64,000 nt of DNA from Pseudovirgaria hyperparasitica (lineage: Eukaryota; Ascomycota; Dothideomycetes; Acrospermales; Acrospermaceae): positions 120,488 to 184,487 of the forward strand of contig NW_022985573.1 of NCBI RefSeq assembly GCF_010093815.1, given 5' to 3'. Below are positions 22,436 through 34,611 of the stretch, one piece after another. The notes beneath the pieces are model-generated. The model did not search any database, had not been told where the DNA came from, and saw only the letters and a list, made by a program, of their open reading frames with translations. Every line of letters begins with the position of its first letter. The first letter of the stretch is position 1. The translations under genes and the position numbers were made by a program.

Positions 22436-25400
22436 AGTATAGATACTTAGGCTTTCGTTAGCCCTTTATATATCTATTTACTTAGTTCCTTCTATGGCCC
22501 TCGAATCTACTCTAGATATCTATTCTACTAGAAGGTCTAGTAGGTACAGAGTGCCTCTTTCTACTTATCTTAAGTCCACGACCGTATATTTTTCATGAGT
22601 TCTTAAAGGCTCTACTAGTCTAGAAGAGCGTCTAGGTTATCTCGGACTTCTTATACTACTTAGCTAGAGTCGGCTTCTATTAAGTACCTATACCGTATTT
22701 AATTCCGGCCTATATATAGGAGTACGCGGTAATATATACTAATTCGTACACGTAGCGCGGCGAAAGTATATTCTACGTTTCCTATACGTTTCTATACTTA
22801 TTATTTAGTAAAGTATACCACCCTCTATGTCTAGTAGAAGTTATATATACTTATAACGTCTATCTCGCGTCGTAGTAGCACCGTGTTAGTAGCTTTATAT
22901 ACGCCTAATATAAGACGGAGTATACGGTTCTATATAGATTCGAGCTTTATTCGCCTAGTCTATATAAGAACTATATACTAGTACTCGTGTCCATACGTGA
23001 AGGCGGGTCGTGCTATAGATATATATAGCTAGCGTGCCTTATCCCGGGTGGTTCCCTATATAGAGGCTATAATCCGTCGTATAGCGGCTTCTATCTAGAG
23101 GGCCCTAGAGACGGCGTATACCACTTATAGTCTCTATTTAAGCTTACTATCTAGTATAACTCTAAGCGCGCATATACTTTATACTAGTAGTTCGTTAAAT
23201 ATATCGATTTAGAGGCGTTATTTACCTTCTCTAGTTATCTATTTCCCTTAATAATTAATAAAGTACATGAGCTAGTATTTCTCTAGGGCGAACTTTACTC
23301 CGTAGCGTTTTACCTACTAGAGGCACCTCTTATAGTCCTATTCTAGTCGTCTATATATTTAGTTGGTATTATTATTAATAGCTAGGAGGTATATATTATC
23401 GGCGTATCTAACTATCTCTATATACTTTATTCCTTAAAGAAGGTCTATTGTAAAGAAGAGAAATAGGATTGGAGAGATAGTACTCCCTTATAGGATGCCG
23501 TATACCGTCTCTTTATATTCGCTCTAGTATCTAGAGATATATATCTAAGTTATTCTTTCTATAAGAAATAACTATATAAAGCGTATAATCTATTCTAGTA
23601 TTCGTCTTATCCGGAGGTTATAAATAAGTCTTATATAGTTTACCTTATTAAACGCTCCGGCTATATCGAGGGAGAGGAGCGATACTACCCGTCCCTATTT
23701 CTATACGGCCTAGATAACTTTAATAATATATTAGATAGCTATTATTAGGGAGCTATCTATCTTTATCTTCTAGTTCGGAGGGAGGAGATTATATTCCTAT
23801 ACCGCGGTACTTATCTTCTTTACTATTATAGCCTCTAGTATATTACCTAGGTAGAAGAGAAGGGCGATTAGTCTCTATCCCTTTAGGGAGTTAGAGCTCT
23901 TTCCTAGTTTCGGGAGTATAATAGTATAGGCGACTCGGAAGCTCTAGGGGTAGTACCCCTACGTGACGTATACTTAGAATATATAAGTAATAAGCGGTAG
24001 GGTTACTTTTATAGTACTTTTTAGGCATCGATTTAGAATTCCATCTGGTCCGGATGCTTTATCATTTAGAAGTATCTTAATAATATTAAGTATATCTTCC
24101 TCCGTAACTTCTTCGGGGATATCTACTATATATAGGTATTCGGCGCCGTGAACGTCTAATAGATCTACTAGTTCCGGGAGAGGGAACATAGCCTCCTATA
24201 GGGCCTTAGTTTTCTTAAGGCCCGTGGAGTATATTCTCCCCTAATATATTAGGGGAGGTATAAGTAGCGGGGGTATCGGAGTATCTACGCCCTTAGCCTA
24301 TTTCGCCATGCGCTATAGCCCTATTACGTATCATATCTATTAACTAGTAATTATATACTACTATTTACGCCTTTCGTTACGGAGAACTTTATTATATTAT
24401 TATATTACTTCCTTCTATTCTTCCTACGACTCGGGTATTCTTATACGGTATACGCGTCTATATAGCCTTCGGGCGTCTTATCTACTTTCCCGTACTTAAG
24501 GAATCCCCTTTACTTCTAGGGGCCGGTATATTCGGTATAGTACGTGTTTATTTCTTATATTCTAGTATATTTATAGAAGTATCTATACAGCCTGGTCTAT
24601 AGCTAGGTCGTTAGATATATCGACTATAGAGGGATCTAGAATCGCCGATTCCAGGTCCTTTAGATACTTTTTCTAGTTAGTGTCCTTCTATATCTATCGT
24701 CCCCGTTATTTATTCGGGGTATACACGTTTATTACGGTTTCCATATATTTATAGTCGGAATCCGTCTATACCTAGCCTAGGCGGTAGTATTAGATCCGGT
24801 AACTAATATACTCCGTAGCGAAGGTAAGGTTAAGCGTAGACCCGTCTTCGTCCTATTTATATTTTTTCTATATAACTTATTCTATAGATATAAGTAGGTA
24901 TAGGAAGTCGTCGTAGCGGGTGCGTAGTTCCCTTACTCTAAGTTCTTCCCTAACCACGGCTAGGCCTCCCTACTATTAGTAGTAGAGGTTAAAGTCTCCT
25001 AGGAGGATGTATTACCCTAGTTCCGTAGTACCCTCGAGCATCTCGTCTAGTATAAGTATACGTTATTAGTTATATATGTTATATATATATAGGGGGCCTA
25101 TATCTATTTATAGATATAGTATTATCCTAAGGTTATTACGCTTAGTATATAACTATAATAAGAGTAGTATTAACCTATAAATATAGAAGAGGACTTATCT
25201 TTCTAGTCCTAGAGGGTATATAGTATAGTATCCGGGGTGTATAGTTAGTTTACTCGTCTAGTAGTATTTATAGGGTTCCTAGATAGCGAGTATTATAGCC
25301 CCGGTCTCTTTAAGGAGCGTCGCCTAGTTCTCTCTTTTATATTATACGTTTACCTATATAATTCGGAGTATATTCTAGTCTCTTATTAGGTACTAGGGAG

Positions 25401-27104
25401 TATATATATCTATATACTTATTCCTTAGAGGCGCGACTATCCTCACGCGGTAGCGGCTTTAACTATGCCTTTTAGTTATTCTATCGTCTTTAGAATAGTC
25501 TACTATCCCGCCTAACTACCTTCCGGAGGGGAGATTAGGGGTATTATAAAGGAAGGGCCCGTGGTAGGTATTATATTCTATAACTATCTCGCGCCTCTCG
25601 CTTTTATCGTACGAATATATTCTATAACCTCTTTACGTTTTATACACGTTAACGACTATAACGGATATTTCCCGTCGTAGTTTAAACACTATACTATGTC
25701 TCTATTTCTTGGTCCGTCTCCTCGCGGTTTATAAGGGTACTCCTAGGTAGTATGGTCCCTACGGTACTATCCGCACTTACTCTTCTATAAGTACCTTTAT
25801 ATAGTATATCTATACCCTTAATAGTTAAAGTACTATATTATTACCTATACTCTATTCTATAGCTCGGCCTTAAGGAGCTCTCCTTCTATTAGAAATCCCT
25901 TCTATATAATATATTATACGAGGGCGGGGTCTCGGAGCTCTATAATTATAGTAGAGTGTTTTTTCGCCGTCGTCTTAATCGCCTATAGGTTCTTCTACTA
26001 CGCTTTTATAATCTTAATCCCTAGGTATTTTCGCGTATTAGATTATTCTATACACGTAATATCCTCCGCTCCGATAGCCTATCCCCGCACGGGTACTATA
26101 TATACTATAATTAGGTATATAGCTACCCTAATAGACGCGCCGGGGAAGATACTATCTATCACGTTCGGATCTCGTGAGATATTTTACTATATAGTATTTA
26201 TTATAGTAGTAAGTACTACTCTACCTAGCGTAACTTTAGTAGCCACGACGCTTAACTATATTCCTTTCTATTTATTAATCTTATTTATAATTTCCTTTAG
26301 GGATACCTATTAGACCTACGCTAGTATGTCCTTATCCTAGATTATAATACGTATACTATATACTCTATCTATAGTCCTAGTAGTCCTTAGTATAGTGGCT
26401 CCGGGTATTACTATAATCTAAGCCTACGTGTTAGGGCGCTTACCTTAGAATAGCTCTTTCTAGATTCTCCGTAGGCTAGCTTCTATTCGGTCGAGCCTAC
26501 TACTAGATTCCTCTCGTGGCGACTTCCTTTCTTCCTCTATAATTTCTCTTAGATTCCGGATAAGGTCCTGGAATATATAAAGGAGGGTCTTCTTTCCCTT
26601 CTCGGCGTCCCTCTCTACACGTATTACCTAGTATTTAATTTTATCTAGGAGGGTCTCCCCTCTCGGGGTCCCCTTAGTCTAGGTTATCTATAGCGCTTCG
26701 CACCCTTAGTTAGTTCCTATATTTTAGATAGGTGTCTAGCTATCTATATTAATGTCGCTATATAGCCGTTTCTACCGTACTAGTAGGGGTATATCTAGCG
26801 TATACCGGGGTATTACGATGCCTAAGGCCGCTATAGTTATTAGTTAAGGGTAGCCCTTAACTAATAAAAGGGGGTCGGCGTATTAGCGTTTATTAGATAT
26901 AGTCTATACTCGTGTTATCGAAGAGTCTTCGAGTATATATATATAGTATCTCTATATATTAGTATTATCGTGTATTATACGCTATATGTACGTACGTATG
27001 TTAGAGGTTGTTATACTTAGTATACTCTATTATTTAATATATGTAAATCGCTGTTTTGCCCCGAATTGACCAGTTTAGTCCGTTAGGGTGTAAGAAGTTT
27101 TTTT
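22436..27104 (-). mobile_element. LINE-A copy, nearly full length, lacking its 3' end
   Basis: Minus strand; the 5' end is at about 27104 and the 5' palindrome at 26837-26867. From right to left come ORF1, endonuclease (about 24700-25400) and RT. An open stretch at 23974-24189 encodes the RT block with DILNIIKILLNDKASGPDG, the longest surviving frame. The catalytic block (about 23388-23410) reads Gly-Tyr-Ala-Asp-Asn, with the second Asp lost. About 640 bp of the 3' end lie in the gap. Confidence 0.9.
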
Positions 27105-27106
27105 CC

Positions 27107-27151
27107 GCTAGAATTAATACTAATTATAGAGGATCCCTATTATTTAATATA
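27107..27151. repeat. 45-bp inverted repeat arm flanking LINE-B
   Basis: Reverse complement of 32583-32627 with two or three differences. The two arms stand on either side of the LINE-B copy at 27148-32438. It lies between the end of LINE-A and the A/T trinucleotide tail of LINE-B. Confidence 0.8.
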
Positions 27152-30100
27152 ATAATAATAATATTAGTAAACTAGGTAGAGTACCACTCTATAGGCGCAT
27201 GCCTCCTCTAGTCTAAGCTACTATATAAGAAGAAACCTACGAATAGGAAAAACTCCCTTATATCCATGACTACGCTCTATCTATCCTCTCGTTCTTTATA
27301 TATATATAGCCCTAGAGGCTACTCATAGGCCTATAGCCTATATTATAATAGTTTACCCTTAGGTAGCACGTGTAGATACGGAGATTATTAGTTAAGGGCT
27401 GCCCTTAACTAATAATCGCGGTTCTCCTAGGGTTCTTCCGACGTATACTAGGGTTCTTCTAGTATATATCGGGCTTCTTCCGGTATATATACGCGGGTCT
27501 ACTAGAACTAGAGGAGAGGAAGATGTACGAGCATCTATTAGGCGACGTCCTTAGGGTACTTATTAAGCTATTATATAATATCGGAGATTCTCGTTATACG
27601 GACGAGGGCTTATCTTAGGGTATAGAGGCTAGAGTACGTCGCGAGGTAGTGGCGTATTATACCTCTCCGGCCGTAGTCCTCGCACTAGGGAGATATATCT
27701 AGGACGCCTCTCTAGTAGAGGTAATATAGAAGATCTATAGCGCCTGTTTAGGCTTAGAGGAGTATAGATGCTTAGGCCTTCGTAAGCCCTTTATACATCT
27801 ATTTACTCGGTTCCTTCTAAGGCCCTTAGATCTATTCTAGATACCTATCCTATTAGGAGGCCCACTAGGCTTTAAGTACCTCCCTCTATTTATCCTAGAT
27901 CCACGACTATATAACGCGGCTAAGCTCCTTAGGGCTCTATTAGCTCAGGACGGTATCTAGATTATTTCGAACCTCCTACGCGGTCTAGCTTAAGTCCGCC
28001 TCTATATAGTATTTATATTATACTCGAGTTTATCCTATAGTAGGGAGGGCCTAGTAATACGCGTGGATATGTGTGCGTAGTACGGCGAAGGTATATACCC
28101 TATCTCCTCTACGTTCTTATACTTATTATTTAGTAAAGTATATAAGTCTCTATATCTAGTAGAAGTCCTATATACTTATTACGTTTATCTCGCGTCGGAG
28201 GAGCGTTATGTTAGTAGCTTTATATACGCCGGAGATAAGGCGGAGTATACGGTTTTATATAGACTTAAGCTTTACCCGCTAAGCTTATATAAGGGCTGTG
28301 TACTAGCACTCGTGTCCGTATATAAAGGCTAGGCGTGCTAGGGAGACGTATAGCTATCTCGCCTTATCCCGGGCTATTCCCTACGTGGATGCCGTAATCT
28401 AGTATATAGCGGTTTCTACCTAGAGGGCTCTAGAGACGGCGTGTGCCACCTATAGTCCCTATTTTAGCTTATTATCGATTATAACGCCGAGTGCTCGTAT
28501 ACTCTATACTAGTGGTTCTATAAAGGCGTCGATTTAGGGGCGACGTGCCCCCTCCCTAGTAGCCTATCCTCTATAGTAGTTAATAAAGTATATAAGCTAG
28601 TATTTTTTAGGTGCGAATTTTACTCCGTGGCGCTTTACCCACTAGACGCATTTCTTATAGTCTCATTCGAGTCGTATACATGTTCTACTAGTACTACTAT
28701 CGACCGTAAGGAGGTATATATCGTCCGCGTATCCGACTACCTCTATATATTCTATTCTCTAAAGGAGGTCTACTATAAAGAAGAGGAAGAGGATCGGGGA
28801 GATAGTGCTCCCTTACGGGATGCCATATACCGTCTCCTTATATTCGCTTCGGTATCCAGGGATATATATTTAAGTAGTCCTTTACGCGAGAAAGGACTAT
28901 ATAAATCATATAATCTACTTAGGTATTCGCCTTATCCGGAGGTTATAGATAAGTCTTATATAGTTTACCTTATTAAACGCCCCTACTATATCTAGGGAGA
29001 GTAGCATAACGACTCGTCCTTATTTCTATATAGTCTAGATAACCTCGAGGATATATTAAATAGCTATAATTAGGGAGCTTCCTACCTTCGCCTTCTAGTT
29101 TACTAGGAGAAGGCCGTGTACCTATACTACTATACTTATCTTCTTAGTAATCGTAGCTTCTAGTACCTTACTAAGGTAGAAGAGGAGGGTAATCGGCCTC
29201 CATCCCTTTAGCGTGTTTAGGCTCTTCCCTAGTTTTAGGAGTATAACCGTGTATATAGTTCGGAAGCTCTATAGGTGGTATCCTATATAGGCGCACGCTC
29301 GGAATATATAGCCTATAATTAGTAAGGTCGCCTATATGGTCCTCTTAAGGTATTAATTCGGAATTCTATCTAGCCCGGGCGCTTTATCATTCGGGAGTGT
29401 CTTAATAGCGCCGAGTATATTATTATCCGTGATTTCTCTAGGGATACTCACGGCTTCTAGGTATTCCGTGCCGTTAATATCTAATAGGTCTATAGGTTCT
29501 AGGAGAGGGAACATAACCTCTCGTAGGATCTCTATTTTCTCGAGGCTCGTGGAGTACGTCTTTTCTTAATATATAAGAGGGGGTATAAGTAGTATAGGTG
29601 TCGGGGAGGCGGTGCTTTTGGCCCATTTTACCATATGCCATAGTCTAGTAGTATTACGTGTATATCTATCCGTGACTATATACTACTATTTATATCGCTC
29701 GTTACGGAGGACCTTATCTCGTTATCTTCTCGCCTCTCTCTATTTATCCTACGCTTTAGATATCTAGTTATAGTATACACGTATATATAATCTCTAGACT
29801 TCTCGCCTATGCTCTCGTACTTAAGGTATACTTTTCGGGTCTAGGGGTCTATATATTCGGTACGGCACGTGTTTATCTCTTACTCTCTAGTACGCCTATA
29901 GGAGTGTATTCACGGCCTGGTTAATGGCCGGGCCATTAGATACGTCGACTATAGACGGGTCTAGGATCGTCGATTCCAGGTCCTTTAGGTACTTTTCCTA
30001 GTTAGTATCCTTCTATAGCTATCGCCCTCGTTAGTCTTAAGGGGTGGATACATCTATTACGGTCTCCATATATTTATAGTCGGAGTCTATCTATATAAGG

Positions 30101-32438
30101 CTTGGGCGGTAGTATTAAGTCCTATTATAAATATGTCTAGTGGCTAGGGTAAGGTCGAGTATGGATCCGCCCTTATCTTATTTATATTTTCGCTAGATAA
30201 TCTATCCTACTAGTATAAGAAGGTATAGAAAGCCGTGGTATCGGGTGTATAGTTCTCTAGCTCGAAGCTCTTCGCGGGTGACGGTTAGTCTACCCTACTA
30301 GCTATAATAGAGGTTAAAGTCTCCTAGGAGGATATGTTATCCTAGCTCGGTAGTACCCTTAAGCATATTATCCGCCTAAAGCGATTAGTTCTAATTATAT
30401 ATATTATATATATAGAGGGGTCCGATATTTATCTAGAGGTATAGTATTATCCGGAGATTATCCCGTTTAGTATACGACTATAATAAGAGTAGAATAGACT
30501 TATAGATATAGACGAGGACTCTCCTCTCCGGTCCTAGGGGGTGTATTATATAATATTCTAGGTATGTTATTGGTTTATTCGTCTGGTAGTATTTATATAG
30601 CTCCTATATAGCGAGTATTATAGCTCCGGTCTCCTTAAGGAGTATCGCCTGGTTCTTACGTTTATACTATACGTTTACCTATATAATTAGGAGTATATCT
30701 TGGTCTCTTATTAGGTGCTAGGGAATATATAGACCTATATATTTATTTCTCTAAGACGCGACTATCCTCGTACGGCGGCGGCCTTAGTAATTCCTTAGGG
30801 CTGTCCTATTATTAGCTTTCTCGGGATAGTTTACTATTCCTAACCGCTTCCTTATAAGGAGGTAGTCTATAGTAGTAGTATTATAGTAAAGAGAGGAACG
30901 GTAGTAGGTCGTATTATTTATAGCTACCTTACTCCCTTCATCCGGATTAAGTGGATATATTTAGTAATCTATTTACGTTTCGCGCACGTAGCCGACCACG
31001 ACGGGTACTTACTATTGTAGTTAGAGTACTTCGCCATATCCCTATCTCTTTAGCCCTCTCCTTATATTCCGTAGGGGCACTCCTAGGTACTATATTCTTA
31101 TTAATACCACCTATATCTAGTCTTTTAGGAGCACTGCTATACCGTATACCCGTATCTCTAATAGTTAAAGCACTATATTATCGCCTATACTCTATCCTAT
31201 GGTTCTACTATAAGAAGCTCCCCTTCCGCTAGGAATCCCTCTTACGTAATTTAATGCGCGAGGGCGGGGTCCTTAAGCTCTACTATTATAGTAGAGTATG
31301 CCTTTAATCTAGTTTTAATCCCTTATATATTCTTCTACTATGCTCTTATAATCTTAATCCCTAGGTATTTTCGCCCGTTTAACTATTCTATCCGCGTAAT
31401 ATCCTCTTCTCTAATAACCTATCCGCTTATAGATATAGAGTATATCTATATCGGGTATATGGCCGCCCTAATAGAGGCGTCTAGAAAGATGCTACTAATC
31501 GCGTTCGGATCGCGCGAGATAGTCTACTACGCGATATTTATTATCGTGGTAAGTACTACTCCTTCTAGCGTAAGTTTAGTAATAATAACGTTTAACTATA
31601 TTCCCTTTTATTCGTTAATCTTACTTACTATATCCTTTAGGGATACTTGCTAGACCTATACTAGGGTATTCTTATCCTAGATTACGACGTATATACTATA
31701 TACCACGTCGCTGGTCCGGGGGGCCCGTAGTATAGCCTCCGGTATTACTACTATTTATATCTATATACTAGGGCGCTTACCTTAAGTAAGTTCCTCCTAG
31801 ATTCTACGTAGGCTAGCCTCTATTTAGTCGAGCCTATCCTTCGGTCCTCCTAGTTATATCTTCTTCTCCTCCTCTATAATTCCCTTTAGATTCCGGATAA
31901 GGTCCTAGAATATATATAGAAGGGTCTTCTAGCCCTCTCCGGCTTCCTTCTCTATATATACTACCTAGTAGTTAATATAATCTAGGAGGGTTTCCCCTCT
32001 CGGGGTCCCCTTTATTCCGTCTATCTATGGCGGCGTGCGCCTTTAGATATGTTCTACGTTTTAGATAGGTGTATAGTTACCCTTAGTAATATCGCTATAT
32101 GGCCTTTTCTATTATACCGGTGGGGGTATATCTAGTATATACCGGGGTATATCGGTGCCTAAGGCCGCTATATTTATTAGTTAAGGGCTACCCTTAACTA
32201 ATAAAAGGGGGTTAGCATATTAGTATTCTAGTAGCGTAGTCCGTGCCTCTATCTCCGTAAGGATTTTAAGAGGGTATATATATATCTTTACACGGCGATA
32301 ACGTCTTAGTTTCGACGCTATACGTACGTGCGTATAGTAGTAGTTAGTATACTCGGTATACTCTATCGATTAAGGTGTATATCTCGCTATATTACCCTGA
32401 ATGGACTAAGTTAGCCTCTTGGGGATGTAAAAGTAAAG
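27148..32438 (-). mobile_element. LINE-B copy, full length
   Basis: Minus strand, about 5.29 kb, with tail (AAT on plus) at 27148-27165 and the 5' end at about 32438. Palindromes lie at 27385-27415 (3') and 32173-32203 (5'). RT lies at about 28100-29520, and its catalytic block near 28712-28733 still reads Gly-Tyr-Ala-Asp-Asp. Endonuclease lies at about 29930-30710. The 122-codon plus frame at 28627-28995 is the antisense of the RT. ORF1 holds degraded zinc knuckles near 31040-31160. In-frame stops make it inactive. Confidence 0.92.
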
Positions 32439-32452
32439 TTTAAATAGTTTTC

Positions 32453-32492
32453 CTATCTAACTATACTACTATCTAATAACTCTATTCTTATA
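32453..32492 (-). repeat. Repeat R1, short terminal fragment
   Basis: About 40 bp of the R1 left end in reverse orientation, starting TATAAGAATAGAG at 32492. The rest was replaced by the 5' end of LINE-B. Confidence 0.65.
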
Positions 32493-33424
32493 TTCGAATT
32501 ACTCTCTATATAGTACTATAGTTAAGATAGTCTAACTAGAACTAAGAAGGTTAACACGATCTACTATAGGGATAAGTAATACTATATTAAATAATAGGGA
32601 TCCTCTATAATTAGTATTAATCCTAGCTATTTCTAACTAAGAAGTAGAGATATTAGACTAAATCACGGAGCTTTTAGACGAAGAAATAGTAGATATACTA
32701 AGTAACTTCTAATAATATAAAGCTAGATAATAAGTTATAGCGGAGCCACGTAAGGTATTATAATAAACTATTACTAAACTTTAAGAATACGTTATAAATT
32801 AGACTTAAGAGATTTAAACTCTTAAAGAATAGATAGAACGCGCGAAACTCCTTATAAAGAGATAAGAACTTAAGGAGTCTCTTAAAGAACTACGCCGAAT
32901 AATAGTAGATAGATAACTTTCTATACTAATTTAGGCGGAATTAGTTTACCTACTATTAGAGTTATAATAATCTACTATACTCCTAGCCGCTTCATTACCG
33001 ATTTACCCTACTCCTTCTCTAGATATACTAAAATCTAAAGACCTAACTATATTTATAGAGAAGAACTAAAAGGAGTAGAAAGACTAGAAGAGAGACTACG
33101 AAAAGTACTTCCTTAATAATCCTCTACTCTTTTCTACTAAAGTATAATATATTTTATTTAGAGAATAATACCTAGACTTATAATTCTATAATTAATAGAA
33201 TATATAGAAGGAAGTATAGCTACTATCTGTAATAACCTAGAAATATTTAGCTATATTTATACTAAACACTCTTAGAACGGATAGAGAATATAAAAGAAAG
33301 GTACTATCTAAGTTAAGAAGCGTACTATAATAACCGAACTAGATATCTACTTAACTACTATAATACCTCTAAAACCTATAGAATAATATCTCTACGCTAT
33401 AGAAAAATATTTATATATTCTAGT
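32493..33424 (+). pseudogene. Gypsy-3 Gag-like fragment, degraded
   Basis: From about 32640 one frame reads to 33300 with stops only as TAG and TAA. It encodes a long helical N terminus rich in Glu, Leu and (former) Gln, then a Pro-rich step and a block resembling Ty3/Gypsy Gag (Phe-x-Glu-Lys-Asn, later Tyr-Phe-Leu-Asn-Asn-Pro and Lys-Val-x-Tyr-Ile-Leu). The upstream 32493-32640 may be leader and holds the inverted repeat arm 32583-32627. It is cut at 33424 by the chimeric LINE. Assignment to Gypsy is moderate. Confidence 0.5.
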
Positions 33425-34611
33425 TGGCTACGAAGCCTCACGAACCGCGTCCACGTCGTCGTAGCTAGGCAATGCCTCTATAGAGGTAGTAAGAGGTTTA
33501 GAGCGGCGTTAATGGCAACCTAGTCGTCGCTAGATAGATGGTTAAAGAGTTTTCGCGGAGCGTCTACCTTACTAAACCACGCTAATATAACCTAGCTAGG
33601 GAAGTATATACTTTCATTCTATCCCTAATTAACGCGTTAAGAGAAGTTCACGAGAATAAAGGGATAAGAAAACCACCTAACGCGCTACTACTATGTCGAA
33701 AGCAGGCCTAAATCTATCTTACTAACTAGGTAGACGAAGCGGAGGTCCTAGTAGCGCGATAGGATACCTCGAGGCTTAAACGGCTCTAGGAACGTAAGGA
33801 ACACGTCGAGGGTAACTAAGAAACTACTACTAGAAGAACTTATTAAAGCTAACTCTCCTATAGTATTAAACTACGTTTATTAAGCCGCCTAGTACGACTA
33901 CTAGTAGCACGACTCTATTAAGACCTTTCGCTCGATACAAGATACCACTTTACTACTAATAGATAGAGTAGCTCCCGCGTACGAGAGATGTTATAGTCTA
34001 CCATAGAAGGTAGGATACTAGAGTATATAGATAATAGTATATAGATATAGGTAGAAGGCAGCTATAGGGACCCTTTAAGAGTAGTAGAAATAAGTCAGGT
34101 TAGTAGAAAGAGAATACCTAAGTCGCCTAGGCGTATATACGTAAGGGATTTAGAGGATACTCTCCTATAAGACACGGTCGGCCTATTATAGAGAGATCCT
34201 TATAGGTAACGCGAAACCGAAAAGTAGTAATACTTAAAGGCGGGGCGTGGTATATAGTAGTAACTACTAGCTCTAAGGACCTTACCCCTTTAATAGGCTC
34301 TAACCCTTAGTATATCTAGAAGTAGATAGGATTACGTCCTAGCTAGAGAGACTACTATATAGCCCGAGAGAACGGATGCGCGTATCGATTTATAAAGAGA
34401 TAGAACGTGTCGCCTATAAGGCACGTACGCTAGTATTATAAGTTTAAGGAGTAAACCTCGTAGTTACCTAGCTAGGAGAGGCTTCGGTTACCTCTTCTAG
34501 TAGAGCCGGAGATATAAGCCTAGAGGGGATAAGATAAGGCGAAAATAGGAGTAGGGCCTAATGGTATAGAGCACGTCGAACCTATAGGAGTTATCTAACT
34601 CCGAACTAGAG
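33425..34611 (+). pseudogene. Captured frame in the chimeric LINE, unknown family
   Basis: Frame checked codon by codon from 33541 to 34620: phase is constant and no TGA occurs. Leu, Arg and Glu-rich, predicted helical, with patches such as RLLSRLVRLLVARLY and LARRGFGYLF. Possible sources are a host gene or another mobile element; nothing here decides between them. Now broken by more than 30 stops. Confidence 0.7.

Noticed and set aside
28627-28995. 122-codon plus frame, with a near-identical minus frame at 58165-58533
   Set aside because: Both are exactly antisense to the LINE-B RT; they resemble each other only because the two LINE copies do. The absence of CpA/TpG removes stops from some antisense frames.
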